This document shows positions 33,745 through 43,094 of a stretch of DNA of 64,000 bases, piece after piece; position 1 is the stretch's first letter; every line of letters begins with the position of its first letter. The notes below the pieces were generated by a model. That model did no database searches, had not been told where the DNA came from, and was given only the letters and a program-made list of their open reading frames with translations. The translations under genes and the position numbers were made by a program. Origin of the DNA: Brevibacillus sp. DP1.3A (GTDB lineage: Bacteria > Bacillota > Bacilli > Brevibacillales > Brevibacillaceae); contig NZ_CP085876.1 of assembly GCF_013284245.2 (NCBI RefSeq), forward strand, positions 3,889,001-3,953,000, in the 5' to 3' direction.

Positions 33745-35328
33745 TCACGAATGCTGACTTTGCTGTACCTCCTGCTGCCGCAGCTCGATCCGTCTGATTT
33801 TACCGGAGGTCGTCTTCGGCAGCTCCTGTACAAATTCAATTTTGCGCGGGTATTTATACGGAGCGGTTAATTGCTTGACATGATTTTGCAATTCCACGAT
33901 CAACGCTTCGGATGGCTCATTCCCTTTTTTCAGGATGACAAAGGCTTTTACCACATGCCCACGCTCTGGATCTGGACTGGCAACCGCTGCACATTCCGCT
34001 ACTGCCGCGTGCTTCACCAACGCATCCTCGACCTCAAACGGACCAATCGTATATCCACCCGAGATGATAATGTCGTCCGAACGTCCTTCGAACCAGATGT
34101 AGCCATCTTCGTCCATGCGACCTTGGTCACCCGTCACGTACCAGTCGCCGCGAAACGCTCTGGCAGTTCGTTCGGGATCATCCAGATAGCCTTTGAACAG
34201 TGCTACCATATGGCGATCAATGGCAATATCGCCCACTTTGCCTACTGGCAGCTCCGCTCCTTCTTCGTCAATAATGGCGCTCCTCACAACTGGTGATGGC
34301 TTGCCCATCGAACCTGGCCTAGGCTCCATGCCGACAAAGGTACCCACCAGCAAAGTGTTCTCTGTCTGTCCATATCCATCTCGCACGGTCAACTGGAACA
34401 CGCGGCGGAATGTGTCGATCACTTCCCGATTGAGTGGTTCACCGGCGGAACATGCGGAGCGCAAGGTGGACAGCTTGTATTGTTCCAAATCCGTTACTTT
34501 TGCCATGATTCTGTACTCGGTTGGTGTCGCACACAAGACAGAAACCGGATATTTTTGCAGAATCGTCAAATAATTCTCCGCAGAAAACTTTCCTTTATAA
34601 ACAAACGCGGTCGCTCCCAGCCCTAACGTAGAGACAAACGGGCTCCAGATCCACTTGGCCCAACCAGGTCCAGCCGTTGCCCAAACCACGTCACCTTCGC
34701 GAACGTCCAGCCACTGCGTAGCGGCCACAGCCAAATGCGCAAACGGCCAACCGTGAACGTGCATAACCCCTTTTGGTCCCCCAGTTGTACCTGATGTATA
34801 AGACAGGAAGGCCAGCTCATCCGATTTCGTGTTTACTACCTCAAATTCTGTGTCCTGCCCCTGGAGCAACCCTTCAAGCGAAATCCAGCCTTCTTTCTCT
34901 TCTCCCGTCGTGATGTAGTGTTGCAAGGTAGAACAGTTGCCTCTCGTCAGATCAACCTCACTCATTGCTCCCCCGAAACTGATCACAGCCTTGACTTTTG
35001 CATGATTGATCCGGTACTCGATATCTTTGGATCGCAGCATCTCAGACCCTGGCAATATCACTGCCCCCAGCTTCAGCAGTGCCAAATAGAGACCATAAGC
35101 CAATGTTCCTCGGGAAACCAGGACGAGTACCCGATCCCCATGCTCGATTCCAATGGACCCTAAACCATTCGCAATTTTGTTTGAATATTGGCGCAAATTT
35201 TCGTACGAAAGGATATGTTCCTGACCTTGTTCATCTAACTCCCAAACCGCTCGTCTCTCCGGATGTTTTTTTGCCCATTCGTCCACCTGGGCAGCGAAGT
35301 TATAGTTCACTGGGATGTTTAGTTCCAT
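33745..35328 (-). CDS. Medium-chain/aromatic acyl-CoA synthetase (AMP-forming)
   Basis: A 527-residue ANL-superfamily enzyme. The AMP loop is LSYTSGTTGGPKGVMH, the middle motif DGYGQTENTL, the hinge YVTGDQGRMDEDGY, and the C-terminal catalytic Lys is in PKTTSGKIRR. It is nearest to the acetyl/medium-chain synthetase group (MACS, MbcS) and benzoate-CoA ligase-like forms. GGTGGAG precedes the ATG at 35328. It is the last gene of the Liv-type operon, after a terminator and a 137-bp gap from livM, and may also have its own promoter. Confidence 0.85.
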   Translation of the reverse strand: MELNIPVNYNFAAQVDEWAKKHPERRAVWELDEQGQEHILSYENLRQYSNKIANGLGSIGIEHGDRVLVLVSRGTLAYGLYLALLKLGAVILPGSEMLRSKDIEYRINHAKVKAVISFGGAMSEVDLTRGNCSTLQHYITTGEEKEGWISLEGLLQGQDTEFEVVNTKSDELAFLSYTSGTTGGPKGVMHVHGWPFAHLAVAATQWLDVREGDVVWATAGPGWAKWIWSPFVSTLGLGATAFVYKGKFSAENYLTILQKYPVSVLCATPTEYRIMAKVTDLEQYKLSTLRSACSAGEPLNREVIDTFRRVFQLTVRDGYGQTENTLLVGTFVGMEPRPGSMGKPSPVVRSAIIDEEGAELPVGKVGDIAIDRHMVALFKGYLDDPERTARAFRGDWYVTGDQGRMDEDGYIWFEGRSDDIIISGGYTIGPFEVEDALVKHAAVAECAAVASPDPERGHVVKAFVILKKGNEPSEALIVELQNHVKQLTAPYKYPRKIEFVQELPKTTSGKIRRIELRQQEVQQSQHS

Positions 35329-35414
35329 AGGCACATCTCCACCTTTTCTAAGTTTGATGAATAATAATTCGACATCACTATAATTCTCACCTTTTTCTTT
35401 CGACAAAAATGGGA

Positions 35415-35448
35415 CAAAAAAAGGCCAACCTTTTGCATGGGTTGACCT
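35415..35448 (-). terminator. Terminator-like hairpin after livM
   Basis: AGGTCAACC and GGTTGGCCT pair, followed on the minus strand by seven T residues. It could separate or attenuate the distal acyl-CoA synthetase. Confidence 0.75.
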
Positions 35449-35465
35449 CCCTTCTTTCATTCCTA

Positions 35466-36464
35466 TCACTCTACTTGCTCCGTGATTGTTGCTGCCTGAA
35501 CGGAACGTTGTTTTCTTTTTTCCCTCCACTCTTGAAAGCTACCGACAATTCCGCTCGGAAAGCAGAGCACGACCAAAATATAGAGCAAACCGAGGAAGAT
35601 GACCCATCTCTCGAATATCGGGTGAAGCTTCGCCAACTCAGTCAGCCCGTGATGCGCCAGCTCTACGATTCCCGACCCCAAAATGGAGCCAAATAGCGTT
35701 CCCAGCCCACCGATCATGCTCATCAAGAGTGCATCTAGCGTCGTTTCAATCGAAAACACTTGGGTGTTCACGAAGCGTAGCATGACTGCGTACAAGCCTC
35801 CACTAATCGCAGCAACCACTCCAGCGACAATGCTGACGATTACCTTATAATGAAGAATTTGATAGCCTAACGCTTCCGCACGCTGTTCATTTTGACCAAT
35901 GGCTTTCAAGACCTTGCCGAGTGGAGAGTGCGTAAACGCTCGCAAGATGACGAACAGCATGACCATTAGGATCAGGCATACATAGTAAAAGGACAAACGG
36001 TCACGAAACAGCTCAGGCACAGGGAAAGTGAAGCCATCCCCACCCATCGTCAACGATCGCCATTTTTCCGCCAATACGAATAGCAGCTGGGAAATCGCCA
36101 AGGTCAGCATCGCATAAAAATGACTTTTCAATCGCAAGGACAGCATCCCGATCAAATAACTAAGAATACCAGAGAGCACGATGGCAACAAGTACGCCAAG
36201 CAAGAAATAACTGATCGTCGCGTCAAAGTTTTTCAGGAATAAAGACACGGAGTACGCACCTATTCCGAAAAACATACAGTGCCCGAACGAGACGATCCCC
36301 GTATAGCCAAGCAACAAATCAAAGCTCATCGCAAAAATCGCAAAGATAAAAATTTGGGTGAACAAGATGTACATGCTTCGCGAGTCTGAAAGAAACGGCA
36401 AAACCGCCAAGGCTAGAAAGACAAACACAATAAATCGATGGTTCAACAATCCAGATGTAGTCAA
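35466..36464 (-). CDS. Branched-chain-type ABC permease LivM
   Basis: A permease of about 332 residues and eight or nine helices with the LivM signature FDLLLGYTGIVSFGHCMFFGIGAY and EAA-like loop HSPLGKVLKAIGQNEQRAEALGY. The TTG at 36464 is 8 bp after AAGGGGTG, overlapping the end of livH. The transporter's substrate need not be Leu/Ile/Val; given neighbouring CoA ligases an organic acid is plausible. Confidence 0.88.
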   Translation of the reverse strand: MTTSGLLNHRFIVFVFLALAVLPFLSDSRSMYILFTQIFIFAIFAMSFDLLLGYTGIVSFGHCMFFGIGAYSVSLFLKNFDATISYFLLGVLVAIVLSGILSYLIGMLSLRLKSHFYAMLTLAISQLLFVLAEKWRSLTMGGDGFTFPVPELFRDRLSFYYVCLILMVMLFVILRAFTHSPLGKVLKAIGQNEQRAEALGYQILHYKVIVSIVAGVVAAISGGLYAVMLRFVNTQVFSIETTLDALLMSMIGGLGTLFGSILGSGIVELAHHGLTELAKLHPIFERWVIFLGLLYILVVLCFPSGIVGSFQEWREKRKQRSVQAATITEQVE

Positions 36465-36471
36465 CGCATGA

Positions 36472-37332
36472 TCACCCCTTCGCTCCAAACAGGCCGGATG
36501 GTTTGATAAGCAGCACTGCCAGCATTAGCAGCATGTTCACTGCCAGTGAAAGCTCTGGAACGAAGTAAGCCATGAACGAGCCAAGCACCCCTACTAAAAC
36601 CGCCGCTATCATAGAGCCTTGAACGCTTCCCATCCCACCAACAATGACGACGATGAATGCCAGAATCGCATACTGCATACCCATTTCCGCAAAAATGACC
36701 CCAGAATATGGTGCCAGCAGACTTCCTCCGAGCGCAGCCATGCCTGCTCCCAGCAAAAAGACGAATGTAAACACTTGTTTAATATTGATGCCAAGTGCCT
36801 GCACCATTTCCTTATCGATCACACCCGCTCGGACGATCAAGCCTAGTCTGGTTTTGGTTAACAACAGGTGCAACCCGACGTACACAACGATTCCCACTGC
36901 GATGACAAACAAGCGATAGGTGATCAGTATGATGTCGCCAAGCTCGATGCTTCCTTGCAAATAATCCGGTAATACTGCCCGAATAGGGTTAGGGCTCCAA
37001 AATACCTTGAGCAATTCACTTATCACGAGCATCCCGCCCAATGTCACGAGCAGTTGCTGGATATGATCACCGTACACGGGGCGGATCAGCACGCGCTCCA
37101 ACACAAAACCGAGCAGCATCCCGATGACGACAGCACCTACAATGGCCAGAAGAAAGCTATCCGTCAATCCGAAAAGCCATACACCAGCAAAGGCTCCCCA
37201 GGCAAACAATCCACCATGGGCAAAGTTCAACACACTCATTAAGCCAAAGATCAGCGTGAGCCCGGAAGCGAGCAAGAAAATGAGTATGCCTGTCGCCAGT
37301 CCATTTACAAGCAAATTAATCGCGACATCCAT
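36472..37332 (-). CDS. Branched-chain-type ABC permease LivH
   Basis: A 286-residue permease with the LivH opening LVNGLATGILIFLLASGLTLIFGL, MSVLNFAHGGLFAWGAF, and a GGMGSVQGSMIAAVLVGV region late. Partner of LivM. Confidence 0.9.
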   Translation of the reverse strand: MDVAINLLVNGLATGILIFLLASGLTLIFGLMSVLNFAHGGLFAWGAFAGVWLFGLTDSFLLAIVGAVVIGMLLGFVLERVLIRPVYGDHIQQLLVTLGGMLVISELLKVFWSPNPIRAVLPDYLQGSIELGDIILITYRLFVIAVGIVVYVGLHLLLTKTRLGLIVRAGVIDKEMVQALGINIKQVFTFVFLLGAGMAALGGSLLAPYSGVIFAEMGMQYAILAFIVVIVGGMGSVQGSMIAAVLVGVLGSFMAYFVPELSLAVNMLLMLAVLLIKPSGLFGAKG

Positions 37333-37359
37333 TTCATCCTCCCCCTCCCTGTTATACGC

Positions 37360-38061
37360 TCAGGCAATGCCCAAATATTTTTGTCGCGTATCTGCATCAT
37401 CCTTCAACTCCTGCATCGCGCCACCGCGGACAATTTTCCCTTCATCCATCAAGTAGTACTGCTCGCCGATCATGCTCGCCATCATAAAGTTTTGCTCGAC
37501 TAAAAGCACGGTCGTTTTCTGCTTCATCGATTGGATGTGGAACATGAGCTTTTCAACCATGATGGGCGCCAGTCCCTTGCTCGGCTCGTCAATTAACAAG
37601 AGTCCGTTGCTGTTCACATAAGCTCGAGCAATGGCCAGCATTTGCTTTTGACCTCCACTTAAGTGCCCACTTTTCTTTTTCCAGTAATGACGCAGGTCAG
37701 GGAATAGATCCAGCATCCACGCGAGCTTTTCTTTTTGTTCGTCGTCATTTTTTTGCATGGCGAGCCGGAACGTCTCTTCTAACGTAAAATCATGAAAAAT
37801 CCCTTGATTCTCGGGGACATAGCCAATCCCCTTACGCGCGATGGAATAGGTCGGCAGATGTCCGATTTCTTCTCCTAGATAGCGAATTTGGCCATGACGG
37901 ATCGGAGCAAGCCCCATGATGGAACGAAGCGTCGTTGTTTTGCCCGCTCCGTTTCGACCAAACAAAACAGTAATACTGCCGGCTTGCACGGATAGCGAGA
38001 CACCCTGCAAGATGTGAAACTGGTCGAGGTACGTTTCAATCTGATCAAGTTGCAGCATCAT
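37360..38061 (-). CDS. Liv ABC ATPase LivF
   Basis: A 233-residue ATPase: Walker A FGRNGAGKTTTLRS, signature LSGGQKQMLAIARA, Walker B GLLLIDEPSKGLAP, H-loop replaced by VEQNFMMA as usual for LivF. The ATG pair at 38061/38058 follows GGGAGGG and overlaps livG by 17 bp. Confidence 0.92.
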   Translation of the reverse strand: MMLQLDQIETYLDQFHILQGVSLSVQAGSITVLFGRNGAGKTTTLRSIMGLAPIRHGQIRYLGEEIGHLPTYSIARKGIGYVPENQGIFHDFTLEETFRLAMQKNDDEQKEKLAWMLDLFPDLRHYWKKKSGHLSGGQKQMLAIARAYVNSNGLLLIDEPSKGLAPIMVEKLMFHIQSMKQKTTVLLVEQNFMMASMIGEQYYLMDEGKIVRGGAMQELKDDADTRQKYLGIA

Positions 38062-38815
38062 GCTTATACAACCCTCCCAAGTAGGCAGACTGCACCTGTT
38101 CATTTCGCATCATGTCGACCGGTGTCCCCTCAGCCAATAGCTCTCCATGAAACAGAACGACCATGTGATCGGAGAGTGATTTGACCATGTCCATCTTGTG
38201 TTCGATGAGGATGATCGTGCACGAATTGCTTTCCTTAATCGATTCGATCACCTTCAATACAGCTGGGACTTCCTCCAACGAAATCCCCGCCGTCGGTTCG
38301 TCGAGTAATAGAACATCTGGACGCAGTCCAAGGAGCATGGCTAGCTCCAGCTTTCGTTTCTCCCCGTGCGCCAGTAGGCTCGCAAGCACATTCGCCTTTT
38401 TCTCGAGCAATACCAGATGCAGCAATCGCTCAACTTCCTCTGCCTGTCGCATCTGATCTGCCTGGGAAATCCATAAACGAAACCGAACTCCCTGTGCCGC
38501 TTGCACTGCCAATCGAATATTTTCCCGCACCGTTAGCTTGGGAAATAAGTTTGTCAATTGAAACGATCGACCAATACCCAATCTCGTTCGTGCTGCTGGG
38601 GGCAAGTGTGTAATATCTTGCCCCTTGTACTTGATCGTTCCTTGCGATGGAGTAAGCTGCCCGCTCAACAAGTTAAACAGCGTCGTCTTTCCGGCTCCAT
38701 TCGGTCCGATGATCGAAGTAAATCGCTGCTTCGGTATGCGTAGCGATACCTTGTTTATGACCGTTTGCTCCCCGAATGCTACGCTGAGGTCAACCGTTTC
38801 CAACAAGTAACTCAT
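38045..38815 (-). CDS. Liv ABC ATPase LivG
   Basis: A 256-residue ATPase: Walker A IGPNGAGKTTLFNLL, the LivG-typical GIGRSFQLTNLFPKLTVREN, signature-like LAHGEKRKLELAMLL, Walker B VLLLDEPTAGIS. AGAGGAGG precedes the ATG at 38815. Twelve bases after the binding-protein gene. Confidence 0.92.
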   Translation of the reverse strand: MSYLLETVDLSVAFGEQTVINKVSLRIPKQRFTSIIGPNGAGKTTLFNLLSGQLTPSQGTIKYKGQDITHLPPAARTRLGIGRSFQLTNLFPKLTVRENIRLAVQAAQGVRFRLWISQADQMRQAEEVERLLHLVLLEKKANVLASLLAHGEKRKLELAMLLGLRPDVLLLDEPTAGISLEEVPAVLKVIESIKESNSCTIILIEHKMDMVKSLSDHMVVLFHGELLAEGTPVDMMRNEQVQSAYLGGLYKHDAAT

Positions 38816-38827
38816 CACACACCTCCT

Positions 38828-40036
38828 CTACTTCTGGTTCCTGACAGGTGGTGCTGTCTCTTCCATCTTCATCTCCCGGACGAGTACAGGCACAGGATGA
38901 TCGACTCCGTCTTTTTTCTCCAGCTTGATCGCGTACAACGTTTGCAGTGCCTGATGGTCCTCCGCCCGGAACTGCATCTGGCCCTTCGGCGTATCAAAGG
39001 TCATGCCTTCCATCGCAGCAATCAACTTCTCCGAATCTGTATCGGCGTTCGTCTTTTTCACTGCTTCCACAATCGCTACGGCTGCCGTCATCCCGCCTGC
39101 CGTAAATAAATCTGGGATCTCGCCATTAAAACGCTTTTTGTGCTCATCGATGAGCCAGTCGTTCATTTTCGTTTTCGGGAGCGAATGGTAATACACCGAG
39201 AAACCTTCCATTCCGATCATTGCCTCCATCGTTTTCAAGGCAGCGATATCAGGTGCTCCCGTAGATACCTTGATCCCTTTTTGCTGAACCTGCATATCTT
39301 GAAGCTGTTTCCAAGGGGAGTTGGAGCCTGCCCACGTGATGAAAACATATTCGGGTTTGGCGCTAATGATTTTTTGGATGTTGGCTGTAAAATCAGTCGT
39401 GTTCGTGTCCACATATTGTTCTTCGATAATGACTGCCCCTAATTTTTCAGCCGCGGTCTTAAAGGCTTCGATTCCTTCTCGACCGTAGGCGCTGTCTTGA
39501 GCCATCGTCGCGATCTTCGTTCCTTTGGAAGCAATCGCCGCAGCGCCAGCAACTGCGTCCTGCGAAGAATTTCGACCCGTGCGGAAAATGTACTTGTTCC
39601 AGTTTTTCCCGGTGATACTATCTGCTACAGCCGGTTCTACGACCATGATTTTTTTGTACTCTTCTGCCAGGGGAAGGACAGCCAGCGTATCGCCTGAACT
39701 CGAAGAGCCTACGAGAAAATCTACCTTGTCGGTCTCCAGGAGCTTCGTCGCTTTTTGGACGGCAACATCCGGCTTCGTCTCCGTATCCTCCACGACGAAC
39801 TCGATCTTTTTGCCAGCGATCTCTCGCTTGCCCTCTGTTGCATAATCGAGTCCGAGCTCAAAACCTCGCGCCGTCTGCTTTCCGTAGCTCTCCAATGGCC
39901 CCGTGAGCGAAGCGAGTACGCCTACCTTGACCGTATTACCACCACCAGATGAAGCGCTTTCATTTTGGCTGCAACCAACAACAAGCACAACAGACATCGC
40001 TAGCGGGAGCAACATTTTCCATCCTCTTTTTTTCAC
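38828..40036 (-). CDS. Liv-type substrate-binding lipoprotein
   Basis: A 402-residue periplasmic-binding-protein type I lipoprotein. Signal peptide with lipobox LVVGC (Cys 22), then an acidic/Ser linker and the fold blocks VKVGVLASLTGPLESYGKQ and VDFLVGSSSSGDTLAV. It delivers solute to LivFGHM. Substrate unknown; the operon suggests a carboxylic acid. Confidence 0.9.
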   Translation of the reverse strand: MKKRGWKMLLPLAMSVVLVVGCSQNESASSGGGNTVKVGVLASLTGPLESYGKQTARGFELGLDYATEGKREIAGKKIEFVVEDTETKPDVAVQKATKLLETDKVDFLVGSSSSGDTLAVLPLAEEYKKIMVVEPAVADSITGKNWNKYIFRTGRNSSQDAVAGAAAIASKGTKIATMAQDSAYGREGIEAFKTAAEKLGAVIIEEQYVDTNTTDFTANIQKIISAKPEYVFITWAGSNSPWKQLQDMQVQQKGIKVSTGAPDIAALKTMEAMIGMEGFSVYYHSLPKTKMNDWLIDEHKKRFNGEIPDLFTAGGMTAAVAIVEAVKKTNADTDSEKLIAAMEGMTFDTPKGQMQFRAEDHQALQTLYAIKLEKKDGVDHPVPVLVREMKMEETAPPVRNQK

Positions 40037-40064
40037 ACCCGTTCCTCCTTAAGAGTCAAAATGT

Positions 40065-41111
40065 TCATTGCGATTCGGCTAACCATTCCAGTACAGTTGC
40101 AGCCCACGTATATCCTGTTCCAGCACTGACAGCTACGACAATATCCCCTGGGGCAAGACGTCCCTCTTGCTGTGCGACATGAAGTCCAATACACGGATCA
40201 AGTGCAGACAAATGCCCATAATGATCGAGATAGACGGCCTGCTCCTCGGTAAGTTGCAATCGTTCCAACAGCTCTAAGAACATCGAACGCTTTGTGTGCA
40301 AAGGAAGTAGCAGCTTCAAATCGCGTAAGGAACGATTGCTTTTTGCCAATGCCTGCTCTACCACATGGACAAAGTTCGGTATCGAGATGGGATCAAGTCG
40401 TTCTTTCATATCGCTCGGATTCGGCACATCGATGTAGTGGAGTCTGTTTTCCACCGTTTCATGACTAGGTTGTTGCTTAGAGCCGCCTGCGGGAACCCTT
40501 ATATCATCGTGAAAAGAACCATCGGTAATCACACAACTGTGGAGAATTCTGCTCTTTGTAGCACCACGCTTTACGAGAGCCGCTGTGCCCCCATCTGCAA
40601 AATTAAACATGAAGCGCGAGCGAGGATTGTCGTAATCGACGATTTGTGATTCTTTACAGCCAGCAACCAGCAAGATGTTTTCAATGGATGCATCTGCCGT
40701 CAGCATATCTTTGGCAACCTTCAAGGCGATTGGAAAGCATGAGCTGACGTTCATCATCTCGAAACCGTATGCGTTTGTCGCTTTTAGTTCGTATGTAATC
40801 TTCGGTGCGCTGGACCATACATAGTAATCTTTGTGCGGACTACCGAAGTAAATAATCACGTCAATCTCAGATGGATCGATCACCGAGTCGGTCAGCTGTT
40901 GGGCAGCGAGCACAGCGAGGTCTGATGCATGAAGGGTGTCATCTGCGACATGCTTTTGGTATAGACCGAATTTTTCGATAATGACCCGCGTGGGGATTCC
41001 CGTCTTTTCAGCCAATCGCTCAGCTGTTTCTACTCCCTCCGGAAAAAATACAGATGTCGCTTCCACTCCGATGGTCTGCTCGTGGATCGTATTCGCTGCA
41101 AAATGATTCAT
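40065..41111 (-). CDS. KAS III-like (FabH/HMG-CoA synthase-related) thiolase-fold enzyme
   Basis: A 348-residue condensing-enzyme fold. The N-terminal half has VDVIIYFGSPHKDYYVWSSAP-like and NVSSCFPIALKVAKDML, where the Cys fits the catalytic site. The C-terminal half carries LLLPLHTKRSMFLELLE and DHYGHLSALDPCIGLH. The usual FabH GNTSAA is replaced by GHLSALD. It overlaps the MaoC gene by 4 bp (ATGA). It would join or cleave an acyl-CoA in the same pathway as its neighbours. Confidence 0.82.
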   Translation of the reverse strand: MNHFAANTIHEQTIGVEATSVFFPEGVETAERLAEKTGIPTRVIIEKFGLYQKHVADDTLHASDLAVLAAQQLTDSVIDPSEIDVIIYFGSPHKDYYVWSSAPKITYELKATNAYGFEMMNVSSCFPIALKVAKDMLTADASIENILLVAGCKESQIVDYDNPRSRFMFNFADGGTAALVKRGATKSRILHSCVITDGSFHDDIRVPAGGSKQQPSHETVENRLHYIDVPNPSDMKERLDPISIPNFVHVVEQALAKSNRSLRDLKLLLPLHTKRSMFLELLERLQLTEEQAVYLDHYGHLSALDPCIGLHVAQQEGRLAPGDIVVAVSAGTGYTWAATVLEWLAESQ

Positions 41112-41524
41112 ACTTTCGCTCCTTCCTTCGGTACGAGCATCGTCGCTGTTCCAGTCAGAACTACTTTTCCATGCTGATTCGTGCATTCCGTAAGCAATCG
41201 GATTATGCCCCGCTCTTCCTGATATTCCAGCACAGTGGCGGTCGCAGTGATCGTATCTCCGATCAATACCGGAGCCGTAAACTGAATGGTCTGGTCTTTG
41301 TAAATGGAACCGATGCCAGGTAGCTGCATCCCGAGCAATCTGGAAAACATGCTCGCCGTCAACAGTCCATGTGAGATACGCTGGCCGAATCGCGTGTCTT
41401 TTGCGTACTGTTGGTCGATGTGCACTGGATTGTAATCCCCACTCATTCCCGCAAATAGGACGATATCTGTTTCCGTAATCGTTCTGCTAAAAGATGCTTG
41501 CTCCCCTATTGCAAATCTCGCCAT
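41108..41524 (-). CDS. MaoC-type (R)-enoyl-CoA hydratase
   Basis: A 138-residue hot-dog hydratase. The hydratase-2 motif appears as FAGMSGDYNPVHIDQQYAKDTRFG with Asp and His catalytic residues and HGLLTASMFSRLLG. The ATG at 41524 follows GAGGTG. It would hydrate a trans-2-enoyl-CoA made from the acid activated by the adjacent ligase. Confidence 0.9.
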   Translation of the reverse strand: MARFAIGEQASFSRTITETDIVLFAGMSGDYNPVHIDQQYAKDTRFGQRISHGLLTASMFSRLLGMQLPGIGSIYKDQTIQFTAPVLIGDTITATATVLEYQEERGIIRLLTECTNQHGKVVLTGTATMLVPKEGAKV

Positions 41525-41534
41525 ACGAATCACC

Positions 41535-43061
41535 TCATTGCGTAATGGAATCGCTCTTCAATCTGGTCAATGCTTGTTTGATGATTTTCCCGGTTGCATT
41601 GCGTGGCAGCTCGGTTAAAAACACGAATGACTTCGGAATTTTATACTTCGCCAGTCTTTGCTCACAGTGCGCTCTGATGTGTGCTTCGGTGATGACGACA
41701 CCTGATTTGGCCACGATAAACGCCTTCGCGACCTCTCCCCATTTTTCATCGGGTACACCGACGACTGCGGCTTCTTGAACGTCATCTAGCTCGCCGATGA
41801 CCTGTTCCAGCTCTAGCGGATAAATGTTCTCCCCGCCTGAGATAATCATGTCTTTGCGCCTGCCTACGATATAGGCGAACCCTTCTTCATCAAAACATGC
41901 CAAATCCCCTGTGTATAGCCACCCATCCCGGATGGTCTTAGCTGTTTCTTCTGGTCTGTTCCAGTATTCCTTCATCACATTTGGACCTTTGACGAGCAGT
42001 TCTCCGATTTCGCCCTGCCCCACGACTTTTCCGTCATCCGAGATCAGGCGGACTTCACAAAACATAACGGGCTTGCCGATTGAGCCAGCTTTTCTTTTTG
42101 CATCTTCCTTCGCAATCATAAACACGGTGGGGGATGTTTCTGTCAGGCCGTATCCTTGTCCAAAAGGGAGGCCTCGCTCCTGAAATTGCTGGATGAGTTC
42201 CATGGGGCATGGAGCGCCGCCGTTGTAAAACCAACGGACGGAATCGAATGATGTGGTAGCAAATAAGGGACTTTGACGAATGGCTTCATGGATGGCAGGC
42301 ACACCCATCACGATGGTGACTCGATGTGTTTCAATTAATTGAATCGCTTTATCAGCGTCGAACTTCCCGGCGACAACGACGCGTCCGCCAGCAAGCCATG
42401 TAGGGAAGGCAAACAGTCCGATTCCCCCGATATGAAAGAGTGGCAATAAAACGATCGAGCAGTCTTCTGAGGTGAGATCAAGCGCGGCTACATTGTGTAC
42501 GGCGTTCCAAAACATATTTTCTTGGGTGAGCACTGCTCCCTTAGGCTTTCCTGTCGTTCCTGATGTATAGCAAATGATGTATGGATCATCTCCACTGCCG
42601 TCATCTGCCTCGGTCCTACTGTGCTGGGATGACTCATTCGGGCCATCCTGGCTCCACGGGAGTTCTCCCGGTTCCAGCCATATCATGTGCGCAACACTGG
42701 CTTTCGCCTTAATCAATTCAATGGTGGCACCAAACTCGGGCTGGGCAAATAACACGCGGATACCACTATCCTTAAACTGATAGTCTAATTCGGCAGGGGT
42801 CAAACGGATATTAAAGGGGACGGCAATCGCACCGAGTTTGGCGATGGCAAACAACAGAAGCACATACTCCAAACTATTTTGGGACAAAATGCCGATCCTG
42901 TCCCCCTTTTTGACCTGTAGCTCATGTCGTAAATAGTTGGCAAGACGTTGGATCTGTTCATTCATTTGCTGATACGTAAGTGATTGATCGTTGGCAATCA
43001 CTGCGATCCGCGTCGGAGTGATTCGGGCTCGCTTTTCAATCCAATAAGCAATTCCGTTCAT
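41535..43061 (-). CDS. Acyl-CoA ligase, OSB/long-chain type
   Basis: A 508-residue ANL enzyme: AMP loop [30 protein letters not shown], hinge [29 protein letters not shown], and C-terminal Lys in [13 protein letters not shown]. It sits first after the TetR gene and, like the second synthetase at 33745, activates a carboxylic acid to its CoA thioester. Substrate unknown. Confidence 0.88.
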   Translation of the reverse strand: [508 protein letters not shown]

Positions 43062-43094
43062 GAACTCTACTCCTTTGCCTATAAAATGGATCGG

